Counted from the first letter of the stretch, positions 27,003-37,033 are shown. The stretch is 64,000 nucleotides of DNA from Clostridium sp. C8-1-8 (GCF_009928445.1 NZ_JAABNO010000030.1:1-64000); one strand, 5' to 3'. Numbers and translations: made by a program. Notes: a model not told the origin generated them from the letters alone.

Positions 27003-27380
27003 CCGTTTATTCCCCCTAGACATCAACTAAATAGATTAAAATACTTTAGGTTTTACTAAAACAATTCAATCTAACACCATTATATATCATATTTAATTTA
27101 ATTTCTATACCTTTCATTTAATATTTATTAAAATAAACAAAATTTAATTTAAAGATATTATTAAATATATTATTAAATATATTATTTTATAATATAATGT
27201 ATATATTTAAGTTCTCACCAAATAAACCACAATAATTTTTCTTATAGATATTCAATACTTAGCTAATAAACTTATTCTACGAATATGCTTTCTTTTCTAT
27301 TTAATACACTGTCAAATTGCTCTAATCCTGTTAAATCAATAGCTTTAGCTAACAAATGAAAATACAAAATTCTTGTATAG
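27003..27380. other. Non-coding AT-rich region
   Basis: Contains the GH43 promoter region. Runs of AT including two tandem ATTATTAAATAT units near 27160-27185. No gene or convincing structure. Confidence 0.35.
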
Positions 27381-27422
27381 TAAAAAGATTCATTGAATTA
27401 TTTTATTCAATGAATCTTTTTA
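27381..27422 (-). terminator. Perfect long hairpin terminator
   Basis: TAAAAAGATTCATTGAA faces its exact complement around an 8-base loop. It is the first terminator met downstream of murE (about 265 bases past its stop). The intervening 27423-27685 holds nothing recognisable. Confidence 0.75.
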
Positions 27423-27685
27423 CGAGAGCTAAAACATCAAATTTGCATTATAAAAATACTACTTATATATGATATAAAGTAAGCTACATAATAGAATTTT
27501 GTATTCAAATTTATGAATATATTTAATTTTTTTAAAACCTCAAACAAAAACTAATTTAATAAATACATTCACTATTTTATAATTATTTAAAAAGGTCTTA
27601 TAAAGCTTTTAATTTTAATTTCTGATTAAAACAATTAAATCTTACAGCTAATTATTTTTCTTTGACTTAACTATTGTTACTAAGT

Positions 27686-29140
27686 TTAGGAAAAGTAGCT
27701 TAGAACCACCTCTTCATCACTAAAATGAATAGTTTCATCCTTTATGATTTGATAATTTTCATGGCCTTTACCAGCTATAATTACAGCATCCTCAGGTTTA
27801 GCTATATTAAGCGCTCTATTGATTGCTTGCTTTCTATCTTGTTCTCTTTCAAATTTGCAATTAGTACCCATTAACCCCTTTTCAATATCTTCTATGATTT
27901 TTATTGGGTTTTCCTTTCTAGGATTGTCTGATGTAACTATGCAATAATCACTAAATGTACCTGCGATTTCACCCATTATAGCTCTTTTACTAGAATCTCT
28001 GTTTCCGCCACAACCAAAAACTAATATGATTCTTCCCTTAGTTATTTCTTTTACTGACATAAGAATATTTTTTAGGGCATCCGGGGTGTGAGCGTAGTCA
28101 ACTATAACTAAAGAACCCTTATTATTAGGAATGGCTTGAAATCTCCCTGGCACCCCCTTTATTTCCTTAACAGCTTTTATAACCTCCTCTAATTCAAAAC
28201 CAATAAGATTACAGCTAGCAATTGCTGCTAAAATATTGTAAACACTGAATCTTCCAGGCACATTCAGTTCTACCTTAAAAGTTTTGTTATCATGTTTAAG
28301 GTTAAAGTGTACTGAACTATTGTTATACTTTATGTCTTGCGCTTGAAAATCACACTTTTTATTTACACCATATCCTAGAACCTTACAACTTGAACTAGCT
28401 AATATCTCTATGGAAAACGGATCATCAACATTTACCACTGCATTTTTACACATTTTAAAAAGCTTTAGTTTAGCTTTCTTATAGTTTTCCATGGTTCCAT
28501 GTTCCTCTAAGTGATCCTGAGTTATATTTGTAAATACCCCTACATCAAATTCACAGCCATAAACTCTATCTTGAGCTAAAGCCGAAGAAGTAACCTCTAT
28601 TACCGAATGTGTTGCTCCTAGTTCAACCATCTCTGAAAAAGTACTTTGCAGTTCCATAGAGTCTGGAGTGGTTGGATTTAATTTTTTAGTCTTCATTTCT
28701 ACCCCGGAAACAGTATTCTGTATAGTTCCTATCACACCACACTTAACCCTAAGAGATTCAAGAATTTGTGCTATAAAATAACTAGTTGAAGTCTTTCCAT
28801 TAGTTCCTGTAATCCCAACTACTTTTAGTGCTTTCATAGGCTCTCCATGATATTTTGAAGCTATTATTGACATTGCTTTTCTAGAATCCTTGACCTTAAT
28901 AACTGTAACGTTTTTAGGTAGTTCCTTCTTAATATCATGTTCAACAATAACAGCTATAGCTCCCTTTTCAATAGCCTCTAGCACAAAATCGTGCCTATCC
29001 ACATTTGTGTTCTTTACAGCTATAAACAAAGCTTTATTGCTAACACTCCTTGAATCCCACGCTATATGATCTACTTCAACAGCTGTATTTCCTTCTAATA
29101 TTTCATACTGAATTCCTTCTAAAAGTGTATTTAATATCAT
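27686..29140 (-). CDS. murE: UDP-N-acetylmuramoyl-L-alanyl-D-glutamate--2,6-diaminopimelate ligase
   Basis: A 484-residue cytosolic ligase that adds meso-diaminopimelate to UDP-MurNAc-dipeptide in peptidoglycan synthesis. The ATP loop GITGTNGKTSTS lies at about residue 112. The middle domain has the TTPDSMELQ and EVTSSALAQDRV segments. The specificity loop reads TSDNPRKENP, and DNPR is the signature for meso-DAP rather than lysine. AGGAGG lies six bases before the ATG. It stands alone, far from a division/cell-wall cluster; in clostridia this can be a second copy, which this window cannot show. Confidence 0.93.
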   Translation of the reverse strand: MILNTLLEGIQYEILEGNTAVEVDHIAWDSRSVSNKALFIAVKNTNVDRHDFVLEAIEKGAIAVIVEHDIKKELPKNVTVIKVKDSRKAMSIIASKYHGEPMKALKVVGITGTNGKTSTSYFIAQILESLRVKCGVIGTIQNTVSGVEMKTKKLNPTTPDSMELQSTFSEMVELGATHSVIEVTSSALAQDRVYGCEFDVGVFTNITQDHLEEHGTMENYKKAKLKLFKMCKNAVVNVDDPFSIEILASSSCKVLGYGVNKKCDFQAQDIKYNNSSVHFNLKHDNKTFKVELNVPGRFSVYNILAAIASCNLIGFELEEVIKAVKEIKGVPGRFQAIPNNKGSLVIVDYAHTPDALKNILMSVKEITKGRIILVFGCGGNRDSSKRAIMGEIAGTFSDYCIVTSDNPRKENPIKIIEDIEKGLMGTNCKFEREQDRKQAINRALNIAKPEDAVIIAGKGHENYQIIKDETIHFSDEEVVLSYFS

Positions 29141-29415
29141 CTTTCTCCTCCTATATTCTTATTTATAAATATTTGTATAAAATTTACTTACTTATGGTAT
29201 TTTTTCAAGTATCCTACTTTCCTTATAAAATATTATATACTCACTATTTGCATATTATATTGCAATAAATGCTTATTTCATTGCATATAGTGCTATAATA
29301 TAAACATCAAAGTAAATATAACAAAGTAATCTATTTTAAATTAAAATATTTTGGTTTTATAGAAAAGCAACTATTAATCATCGGATTATTAGACTAACTT
29401 ATGGGAGGAATTGAG

Positions 29416-30285
29416 ATGAATGGACAATCCACTACAGAAAATATTAAACGAGGTTATCTTAATGAAGACTTTCTTTTTTTTAAGCTAAAAGATCAAAAAA
29501 AGTCAGAATATGAATTGCATTATCACGATTTCAGTAAAATAATCTTCTTTATATCTGGTGACGTTACCTACATTATTGAAGGTAAATCCTATAAGTTAAG
29601 ACCTTGGGACATCCTACTAGTTGGTAAAGATGATCTTCACTTACCAATAATAAGTTTTAATGAACCTTATGAAAGAATAATACTTTGGATCAATCCTTTA
29701 TTTTTAGAAAAATATAATGCTCCCAGCACCGATTTACTCAACTGTTTTAAAGTTGCCAATGAAAGAAAGCTAAACCTAATTAGATTAAATTCTGTACAGC
29801 TTGATACTTTAAAGGAACAACTTTCAAACCTAGAAAAAGCAGTAAAAGATGATGGTTTTGGAAGTGAAGTTTTAAGGAAGGCTTTATTTCTTCAATTAAT
29901 TGTTGAAATTAATAGACTGTATTTAGAAATTGATAATTATACGAAATTAGAAGATATTAAGTATGACCCTAGAATAGAAGAAATATTAAATTTTATAAAC
30001 TCTAACTTAGGTAATGACTTATCAATAGAGCTTATAGCTAATAATTTTTACTTAAATAAATACTATCTAATGCATCTATTTAAAAAAGAAACAGGCTATA
30101 CATTATATGGATATATACAAAAAAAGAGATTAAGAAAAGCTGCAGAACTCATTAAATCAGGATTACAATCTAGCGAAGTCTGCTCGCTTTGCGGATTTAT
30201 CGACTACTCAAGCTTTGTCAGAGCTTTTAAAAAGGAATTTCAATTTTCTCCCAAGCAGTATTTCAAAGCCTCTTCTAGTAACTAG
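29416..30285 (+). CDS. AraC-family regulator with cupin sensor domain
   Basis: A 289-residue transcription factor. Start at 29416 with GGGAGG seven bases upstream; the longer frame begins inside that site. The N-terminal cupin (about 20-110) includes YELHYHDFSKIIFFISGDVTYIIEGK and WDILLVGKDDLHLP. The C-terminal AraC domain (about 190-285) has IELIANNFYLNKYYLMHLFKKETG and EVCSLCGFIDYSSFVRAFKKEF. Such proteins sense a sugar or other small ligand. It diverges from murE and precedes the acyl-CoA dehydrogenase operon, which it could control (inference). Confidence 0.85.
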   Translation: MNGQSTTENIKRGYLNEDFLFFKLKDQKKSEYELHYHDFSKIIFFISGDVTYIIEGKSYKLRPWDILLVGKDDLHLPIISFNEPYERIILWINPLFLEKYNAPSTDLLNCFKVANERKLNLIRLNSVQLDTLKEQLSNLEKAVKDDGFGSEVLRKALFLQLIVEINRLYLEIDNYTKLEDIKYDPRIEEILNFINSNLGNDLSIELIANNFYLNKYYLMHLFKKETGYTLYGYIQKKRLRKAAELIKSGLQSSEVCSLCGFIDYSSFVRAFKKEFQFSPKQYFKASSSN

Positions 30286-30352
30286 CTGTTCTAAAGCCTT
30301 CATATTGCTAGGACTTGATAAAAACCTTTTTATACTTTCATAAACAGTAAAT
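30282..30352. repeat. Dispersed intergenic repeat, family D
   Basis: AACTAGCTGTTCTAAAGCC, then ATATTGCTAGGACTTGATAA and TATACTTTCATAAACAGTAA. It closely matches 46907-46978 and less closely 36962-37032, all in the same orientation and each just behind a gene or repeat. The rest of 30353-30610 shows nothing. Confidence 0.6.
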
Positions 30353-30610
30353 AATAATATAAATTACTTAATTATCGGTTCTAATGAAAACCTTTAATAA
30401 TATAAATATTATAGAGAGTTATTTTTATACCAAATAAGTATACTTTCATAATATTTATTTAAGAATAGGCTACCTTTTATCAAATTATTTTTGAAGCCTT
30501 TATTTTCTCCTGAGTAAATGCTTTAAAGATAGTTTTAGATATGAAGTAGCTCGTACTTATGAGTAATATATCTATCAATTTAGATATATTTATTAAAGGG
30601 AGGGATATAT

Positions 30611-32518
30611 ATGTTTTTTAAGACAACTGCACAACATGAGGACTTAAGAATGAAAATTAGAGCCTATGCTGAAGATGAAATTAAACCAATTGCATTTATG
30701 CTAGATCAAGAAAATAAGTTTCCATCTGAAGCTATTACTAAGTTAGGCGAATTAGGCATGTTAGGTATTCCCTATCCAAAGGAATACGGGGGAGCTGGTC
30801 TGGATGTAATAAGTTATGCTATTGCTGTAGAAGAATTGTCAAGGGTAGATGGCGGTGTTGGTGTTATTCTTTCCGCTCATACCTCTTTGGGAACATATCC
30901 GATTGCTGCCTATGGTAATGAGGAGCAAAAGCAAAAATATCTCATTCCATTAGCAAAAGGTGAAAAGCTTGGTGCTTTTGGTTTAACAGAAGAAAATGCT
31001 GGAAGCGACGCTGGAGGCACTGAAACAACTGCTGTTTTAGAAGGCGATTATTATACCCTAAATGGTTCAAAGATTTTTATAACCAACGGCGGTGAAGCTG
31101 ATATTTATGTAATATTTGCAGTTACTACACCTGATATTGGTACTAAAGGTATAAGTGCATTCATAGTTGAAAAAGGCTATGAAGGTTTTTCCTTTGGAAA
31201 GCACTATGACAAAATGGGTATCCGTTCCTCTGCTACTGCTGAGCTTATCTTTAATGATGTAAAAGTACCTAAAGAAAATCTGCTAGGTAAAGAGGGCGAA
31301 GGCTTCAAGATTGCAATGTCCACTTTAGATGGCGGTCGTATCGGTATTGCTGCTCAAGCCTTAGGTATTGCTCAAGGTGCATATGAGAATGCCCTAGAAT
31401 ATTCAAAAGAAAGAGTTCAGTTTGGTAAACCTATATGCAGACAGCAGATCATAGCATTTAAGCTAGCAGATATGGCTACAAAGCTTAGAGCAGCTAGACT
31501 ACTTGTATATAGTGCTGCAGAGCTTAAGGAAAATCATGAATCTTATAGTATGGAAGCAGCTATGGCAAAACAATATGCTTCAGATGTATGCCTTGAAATA
31601 GTGAATGATGCGCTTCAAATATTTGGAGGTAGTGGTTATCTAAAAGGTATGGAAGTTGAAAGAGCTTATCGTGATGCAAAAATATGTACAATATATGAGG
31701 GAACAAATGAAATTCAACGCTTAGTTATTTCCTCTCATATCATTGGAAAGATGCCAAAAAATGAGACTGCTAATAGAGCTTCTAAACCTGAACCTGCAAC
31801 CGGATATCGTAAAAAAGTTATCTTTAAGCAAGGAACTTCTGAAGAAAAGGTTGCTGCTCTAGTAAAAGCTCTTAAAGAGGATGGATATGATTTTACTGTA
31901 GGAATTCCTTTAGATACTCCTATAACCAAGGCAGATAGAGTTGTCAGTGCAGGTCTAGGTATAGGAAGTAAGGAAAATATTAAGCTTATAGAAGCTCTAG
32001 CAATTCAAGCTGGCGCTGCTATCGGTTCCTCAAGACCTGTAGCTGAAACGCTGAAATATGTGCCAATAAATAGGTATGTAGGCATGTCAGGTCAAAAATT
32101 CAATGGTAATTTATATATTGCCTGCGGCATTTCCGGTGCTGGTCAGCATCTAAAAGGAATAAAAGAGGCTACTACAATCGTAGCTATCAATATTGATCCT
32201 AACGCAAAGATCTTTAAGAACGCAGATTATGGCATAGTAGGCGATTTAAATGAAATTCTACCTCTACTCACTGCAGCTTTGGACAATGGTGAAGCTAAAA
32301 AGGAAGCCCCTCCAATGAAGAAAATGAAAAAAGCTGTTCCAAAACATTCCTTACCAAGTTATAAGCATCACGTATGTAATGGCTGTGGTTATGAGTATGA
32401 TCCTAACTTTGGAGACTTAGAAGGAGAAATACTTCCAGGAACTTTATTTGAGAAGCTTCCAGAAGAATGGTCCTGTCCAGCCTGCGGTGAAGAAAAAAAT
32501 ATGTTTATCGAAGCTTAG
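30611..32518 (+). CDS. Acyl-CoA dehydrogenase - EtfA C-terminal domain - rubredoxin fusion protein
   Basis: A 635-residue three-part flavoprotein. Residues 1-380 are an acyl-CoA dehydrogenase (LTEENAGSDAGGTET, RIGIAAQALGIAQGA, FGGSGYLKGMEVER, and IYEGTNEIQ with the likely catalytic Glu near 362). Residues about 397-560 match the FAD-binding C-terminal domain of electron-transfer flavoprotein alpha (IGSSRPVAET, LYIACGISGAGQHL, VAINIDPNAKIFKNADYGIVGDL). Residues about 583-635 are rubredoxin (CNGCGYEYDPNFGD, WSCPACGEE). No EtfB or EtfA N-terminal domain is present. The flavo-diiron gene follows 40 bases later, suggesting electrons pass from an acyl-CoA through two FADs and rubredoxin to oxygen or NO. 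AGGGAGGG precedes the start. Confidence 0.92.
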   Translation: MFFKTTAQHEDLRMKIRAYAEDEIKPIAFMLDQENKFPSEAITKLGELGMLGIPYPKEYGGAGLDVISYAIAVEELSRVDGGVGVILSAHTSLGTYPIAAYGNEEQKQKYLIPLAKGEKLGAFGLTEENAGSDAGGTETTAVLEGDYYTLNGSKIFITNGGEADIYVIFAVTTPDIGTKGISAFIVEKGYEGFSFGKHYDKMGIRSSATAELIFNDVKVPKENLLGKEGEGFKIAMSTLDGGRIGIAAQALGIAQGAYENALEYSKERVQFGKPICRQQIIAFKLADMATKLRAARLLVYSAAELKENHESYSMEAAMAKQYASDVCLEIVNDALQIFGGSGYLKGMEVERAYRDAKICTIYEGTNEIQRLVISSHIIGKMPKNETANRASKPEPATGYRKKVIFKQGTSEEKVAALVKALKEDGYDFTVGIPLDTPITKADRVVSAGLGIGSKENIKLIEALAIQAGAAIGSSRPVAETLKYVPINRYVGMSGQKFNGNLYIACGISGAGQHLKGIKEATTIVAINIDPNAKIFKNADYGIVGDLNEILPLLTAALDNGEAKKEAPPMKKMKKAVPKHSLPSYKHHVCNGCGYEYDPNFGDLEGEILPGTLFEKLPEEWSCPACGEEKNMFIEA

Positions 32519-32558
32519 TTACAGTAAAAAAGTTTTAATTTTAAGGAGGATAAAATTC

Positions 32559-33758
32559 ATGTACTGTTATAGAAAAATAGATGAAGATCTTTACTGGATC
32601 GGAGGAAATGATCATAGACTTGCTCTTTTTGAAAATATACACCCTATTCCTAGAGGTGTTTCCTATAACTCCTATGTACTTTTAGATGAAAAAAATGTGT
32701 TATTCGATACAGTTGATTGGTCTATTTGCCGTCAATTCCTGGATAACCTTAAAGAAATACTAAAGGATCAAACCCTTGACTACATGGTAATAAATCATGT
32801 TGAACCAGATCATGCGGCTTCTATAGAAGAAGTGCTTTTGAGGTACCCTAAGGTACAAATTATCTGTACAGAAAAAGCAGCTTTATTCCTACGCCAATTC
32901 GGCTTTCCTGTAGATGGAAAGTTAATAGAGGTAAAAGAAAATGATACTATGAGCTTTGGCAAACATAATGTGGTTTTCGTTGCTGCTCCAATGGTTCACT
33001 GGCCAGAAGCAATGGTAACTTATGACACTACCACCGGTACATTATTCTCCGCAGATGCTTTTGGTTCTTTCATAGCCTTAGACGGAAAACTGTTCAATGA
33101 TGAAGTAAACTTTGATAGAGACTGGATAGATGAAGCAAGGAGATATTATACAAATATAGTTGGTAAGTATGGTCCTCATGTTCAAACCTTATTAAAAAAG
33201 GCTGGAACCCTTGACATTAAAGTTATCTGCCCACTTCATGGTGTAGTATGGCGTAATGACTTTGGGTATTTATTAGATAAGTATGACAAGTGGAGCCGAT
33301 ATGAACCAGAAGAAAAAGGCGTAGTCATAGTTTATGGAACCATGTATGGCAATACTGAAGCTGCTGCAAACTATTTGGCAACCAGTTTAGTAGAAAAAGG
33401 TCTAAAAAATGTAGTGATGTACGATGTTTCCAAAACTCATGTATCCTACTTAATCTCTGAAACCTTCAAATATAGTCATTTAGTGTTAGCTTCTGTAACC
33501 TATAACTTAAAAATATATCCACCTATGCTAGATTATATAAATGATATGAAAGCCTTAAATTTACAAAAGCGTAAGGTGGCTATAATAGAGAATGGTTCTT
33601 GGGCACCTCAATCAGGTAAGTTAATTACAGAACTGTTAAATGGAATGAAGGAAATGACCATCTTAGGTAACAATCTTTCAATAAACTCCTCAGTTAAGGA
33701 AAACGATATTCCTTCTATTGATGATCTAGCTGATAGTATCATTGAATCAATGGAATAA
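32559..33758 (+). CDS. fprA: Flavo-diiron protein (FprA-type oxygen/NO reductase)
   Basis: A 399-residue cytosolic enzyme that reduces O2 to water (or NO to N2O) with electrons from reduced rubredoxin. The start at 32559 has AAGGAGG eight bases upstream; a longer frame runs back into the upstream gene and is not used. The metallo-beta-lactamase-like domain carries the diiron ligands NHVEPDHAAS (about residue 80), MVHWPE, SADAF and CPLHG. The flavodoxin domain (from about 255) begins VVIVYGTMYGNTEAAA for FMN. Second gene of the operon with the rubredoxin fusion, its probable electron donor. Confidence 0.95.
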   Translation: MYCYRKIDEDLYWIGGNDHRLALFENIHPIPRGVSYNSYVLLDEKNVLFDTVDWSICRQFLDNLKEILKDQTLDYMVINHVEPDHAASIEEVLLRYPKVQIICTEKAALFLRQFGFPVDGKLIEVKENDTMSFGKHNVVFVAAPMVHWPEAMVTYDTTTGTLFSADAFGSFIALDGKLFNDEVNFDRDWIDEARRYYTNIVGKYGPHVQTLLKKAGTLDIKVICPLHGVVWRNDFGYLLDKYDKWSRYEPEEKGVVIVYGTMYGNTEAAANYLATSLVEKGLKNVVMYDVSKTHVSYLISETFKYSHLVLASVTYNLKIYPPMLDYINDMKALNLQKRKVAIIENGSWAPQSGKLITELLNGMKEMTILGNNLSINSSVKENDIPSIDDLADSIIESME

Positions 33759-33810
33759 TCATTTTAGCTCGCAAATTTGTCTAAAACTTAATCTCCAATA
33801 TAAACTATAA

Positions 33811-33853
33811 AAAATAAATTCACTGAAGTATTCTTCTTCAGTGAATTTATTTA
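33811..33853. terminator. Bidirectional terminator between fprA and the kinase gene
   Basis: Perfect 17-bp arms AAATAAATTCACTGAAG and complement, loop TATTCTT. The stem core CACTGAAG/CTTCAGTG recurs at several other sites in the window. Confidence 0.9.
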
Positions 33854-33952
33854 TGCATATGTTTTTATTATAAAATAACTCTTCATATATAATTCATAAC
33901 AATAGTGTCTAGAAGAAATTTTCTATTATTTTCTTTAAACCTAATTATACTT

Positions 33953-35887
33953 CTAATTATATATATCAGAGAACTCTATGCTGATGTTTTGAACATTAGA
34001 TTGATTAGTCAATTCGCTCACAACATCATCTTCTTTTGTATCAGCAATAAGTTTTGCCGGAAGTGTTATTATAAATTCTGTCCCAACTCCATAAGAACTT
34101 CTTACCTCTATGCTTCCCTCATGCAACTCAACTAAAGCCTTAACTATAGATAGACCTATTCCACTTCCTTCGTGACTTCTACTTAACAAAGGATCCACTT
34201 GTTTAAATCTTTGAAAAAGCTGAGACAACTTTTCTTCAGGGATTCCTATACCTGTATCCCTAACTGAAATTACTACATACTCTCCTTTATCATGTAGGTT
34301 CACATATATCTCATCACCTGGTTCTGTAAACTTAGTAGCGTTAGAAATTAAATTAAGCAAAATACGCTCTAACTTTTCAGCATCAAAAGCCATTATCTTA
34401 TCTTCTTCATCTGTATCAAATACTATTCTTCTATTCATATGCTGTACATATTCTGCTGTAGACTGAGTAATATCCTCAGCAACTTGTACTATATTACGAT
34501 TTCTCATTTCTAACTTCATAAACCCAGAATCTATTTTTGTCATATCAATTAGATTATTTACTAATCTAAGCAACCTATAACAATTCTGTTTTATACTGCC
34601 AGTATAGTTTTTAATCTTCTCTGTGTTTAAGCTCTCACCCTTATTTATAAGCACATCAAAAAGTTGCGCTGTTGAAAATATTATATTTAAAGGTGTTCTT
34701 AATTCATGAGACATGTTAGCTATAAATTCCGTCTTTAACTTGTCATATTGAAGAGTTTCTTCTAATAGCCGCTTATTTTCTGATATCATATTATTAAAAC
34801 TACTAGAAAGCACCCCTATTTCATCTTTACTTTCAATATTACACCTTACTGACAAATCTCCTTGTCCTGCTATTTCCATGCAGGCTTTCAACTTATCAAT
34901 TGGTTTTACTAAGGTGTTAGCCAATATTAACGCTATAATTCCGCCAAAAATTATGATTATGGTTCCAGTTACTATAGTTGTAATCAAAATTGATCTTGAA
35001 GAAGAATTTAATTCATCATAATTAGCAGTAGTAACTATATACCAATGCCAAGGCTCAAAATATTTATAATATGCCAGTTTTTTCACACCATTATATGAAT
35101 ACTCTATAGTTCCGCTGCTTTTAAAGTGCATTTTCTTTACAAAATCATAATAACTAACATTCTTACCTTTATCCGTAGGATGAATAAGCACATTTCCCTC
35201 TGAATCTAATACATATGCATAACCTGTTTTTCCTAACTTTATATTACTTAAGGTAACTTCTAAATAACTGTTTACAATCTTATTACCTATACCTATAGCC
35301 CCAATAATTCTATTATTTTTATCTAGAAGCGGCTTCATTCTTGTTACATATCCATTGCCTTCTATTGAAATATCCCCAATATATTCTTCATTATTAAGTA
35401 TTTTTTTATAAGGCACAGAATCACTATTAATGTATGTACCTAGTACACTATTATCATTCTTATAAATTGTACTTGAAACTCTTATTAGCTTATTATCATA
35501 CAACAAAAAAATTGTTGCAGCGGTTCCAGTGGACTGCTTAAGCTTGTCAACTATAGTATTATCAACAGAAAGTCTTTGATTACCAGTATATATAACTGGT
35601 AATTTAAAGCTTCCAACCTGTATATTTTCATTATAATTCACGGTTAAATCTTGAAAGTTATTTAGTAAAGTATCCGCAAAGTTTAAATCAGAATATGACT
35701 TTTCAGTTAGTAATTCATTTCTCACACTCAATGTCGTACTAATTGATTCTGTTAGTCTTTGACTTTTTTCGTTAACTTCAGTGAGCACCGCATTATTGGC
35801 CTTTTTAGCAATCAAAAATCCTAAAACGCTTACAGCAAATACGATTAAAGCCATATAGCTTATGATAAGTTTATACTTTACTCTCAT
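33953..35887 (-). CDS. Membrane sensor histidine kinase with Cache domain, orphan
   Basis: A 644-residue kinase. Helix 1 is at about 7-29. An extracellular Cache-type sensor (about 35-295) includes GKTGYAYVLDSEGNVLIHPT. Helix 2 (about 300-325) is followed by HAMP, a HisKA box NMSHELRTPLN (His near 393) and an ATPase with NLISNATKF, DTGIGIPEEKL and GSGIGLSIVK. The C-terminus ends NISIEFSDIYN, shared with the kinase at 58019. No response regulator is adjacent. Orphan clostridial kinases often act on Spo0A (established for several species), but the partner here is unknown. The ATG at 35887 is used; a GTG nine bases earlier is possible. Confidence 0.9.
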   Translation of the reverse strand: MRVKYKLIISYMALIVFAVSVLGFLIAKKANNAVLTEVNEKSQRLTESISTTLSVRNELLTEKSYSDLNFADTLLNNFQDLTVNYNENIQVGSFKLPVIYTGNQRLSVDNTIVDKLKQSTGTAATIFLLYDNKLIRVSSTIYKNDNSVLGTYINSDSVPYKKILNNEEYIGDISIEGNGYVTRMKPLLDKNNRIIGAIGIGNKIVNSYLEVTLSNIKLGKTGYAYVLDSEGNVLIHPTDKGKNVSYYDFVKKMHFKSSGTIEYSYNGVKKLAYYKYFEPWHWYIVTTANYDELNSSSRSILITTIVTGTIIIIFGGIIALILANTLVKPIDKLKACMEIAGQGDLSVRCNIESKDEIGVLSSSFNNMISENKRLLEETLQYDKLKTEFIANMSHELRTPLNIIFSTAQLFDVLINKGESLNTEKIKNYTGSIKQNCYRLLRLVNNLIDMTKIDSGFMKLEMRNRNIVQVAEDITQSTAEYVQHMNRRIVFDTDEEDKIMAFDAEKLERILLNLISNATKFTEPGDEIYVNLHDKGEYVVISVRDTGIGIPEEKLSQLFQRFKQVDPLLSRSHEGSGIGLSIVKALVELHEGSIEVRSSYGVGTEFIITLPAKLIADTKEDDVVSELTNQSNVQNISIEFSDIYN

Positions 35888-36377
35888 AAAAACCACTTCT
35901 CCCCTAGTGTATATATAATCAAAATTTCAATCCATAAAAAGGTATTCTCTACTTTCGTCCTAAAAGACAATATTCTGCTAATTATATCACACTTTGAGCT
36001 TATTTTCATTTAAATTTTATATCTTATCAATATAAAATATAATATAACTTAAATTGCAATTAATCATAGTATACATATAAATATATTATATGTTAATTCC
36101 AGCTTTGTAAACCATATATAAAAATTAGGTTGACAATTATTTCTGGTTATTTTATACTTATTTGGACAAGTTAATGAAATTGTCACTAAAGAAAGCTTTT
36201 TTGAACAACAGCCTTTCAGAATGTATGTGAGGATAATCTGTAAGGTCACATAATTTGTCTTTTTATTCTTTATCACATATCAAAATTTTAGAATTCTACG
36301 AATACCTATCAACAATTCTAACTTTGATATAAATGCCTAAAGAATAAAAGAAATATACTTATTTTGGAGGAATCTTA
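35888..36377. other. Intergenic region with a partial family C repeat
   Basis: 490 bases between divergent genes. Bases about 36197-36262 (CAGCCTTTCAGAATGTATG, then AAGGTCACATAATTTG) resemble the repeats at 46795 and 48384. The open frame 36064-36276 on the minus strand has no ribosome binding site. The BioY promoter must lie at the right end; no BirA-type operator was recognised. Confidence 0.4.
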
Positions 36378-36926
36378 ATGAATAAAAAAATACAACTTAT
36401 AGACATGATTTACGCAGCTCTTTTTGCAGTTCTAATTTCAATACTTGGATACTTGATTATTCCTTTACCTTTTAGCCCAGTTCCATTAACTGGCCAAACT
36501 CTCGCAGTTATGCTAGCAGGAAGTGTTTTAAGTCCTCTTCAAGCAGGATTAAGCTTAATTACATTTATTTTTATGGGTATAATTGGACTTCCTGTTTTCT
36601 CAGGTGGAGCTTCAGGTATAGGCGTAATTGTAGGTTCTAATGGAGGATATCTGATAGGATTTTTAATTGGAGCTATTATTATTAGTTTAATCAGAAACAA
36701 AAGCAACTCTATTCCTTTACTAATAGCTGCAAATATTTTAGGTGGTATTATTATAGTTTATATTTTAGGAGTTCTTTGGCTTTCATTTATCACAAAAATG
36801 GGGATTTATAAAGCATTTACATTAGGTGCATTACCTTTTATTCCTGGTGATATAATCAAAGCTATAGTTGCAGCATTTATTGCCAAAAGAATAAACACTC
36901 TTAGAAGGAAAGCCGTTTCGTATTAA
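36378..36926 (+). CDS. bioY: Biotin transporter S component BioY
   Basis: A 182-residue membrane protein with six hydrophobic segments, the substrate-binding unit of an energy-coupling-factor biotin importer. FSPVPLTGQTLAVMLAGSVLSPLQAGLSLITF and GGYLIGFLIGA are BioY signatures. The ATPase and EcfT subunits are not in the window, so a shared ECF module elsewhere is expected. GGAGGA lies seven bases before the ATG. Monocistronic. Confidence 0.93.
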   Translation: MNKKIQLIDMIYAALFAVLISILGYLIIPLPFSPVPLTGQTLAVMLAGSVLSPLQAGLSLITFIFMGIIGLPVFSGGASGIGVIVGSNGGYLIGFLIGAIIISLIRNKSNSIPLLIAANILGGIIIVYILGVLWLSFITKMGIYKAFTLGALPFIPGDIIKAIVAAFIAKRINTLRRKAVSY

Positions 36927-36961
36927 ATATTAATAGGAGTTACTTTTTACTGTTTAAACTA

Positions 36962-37032
36962 AATAACCATCCTAAATCCTTGAAGTTACTAGGTTTAGCT
37001 TAGAAAAGTTTCACACTATTTTTTAAAGTAAA
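36962..37032. repeat. Dispersed intergenic repeat, family D (diverged copy)
   Basis: AACCATCCTAAATCCTTGAA, then GTTACTAGGTTTAGCTTAG and CACTATTTTTTAAAGTAAAG. It aligns with 46907-46978 and 30282-30352 across the CTAGGTTTAG core. Confidence 0.5.
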
Positions 37033-37033
37033 G

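Noticed and set aside
36064-36276. Open frame of 70 codons on the minus strand upstream of bioY
   Set aside because: No ribosome site and no recognisable protein; it crosses a family C-like repeat.
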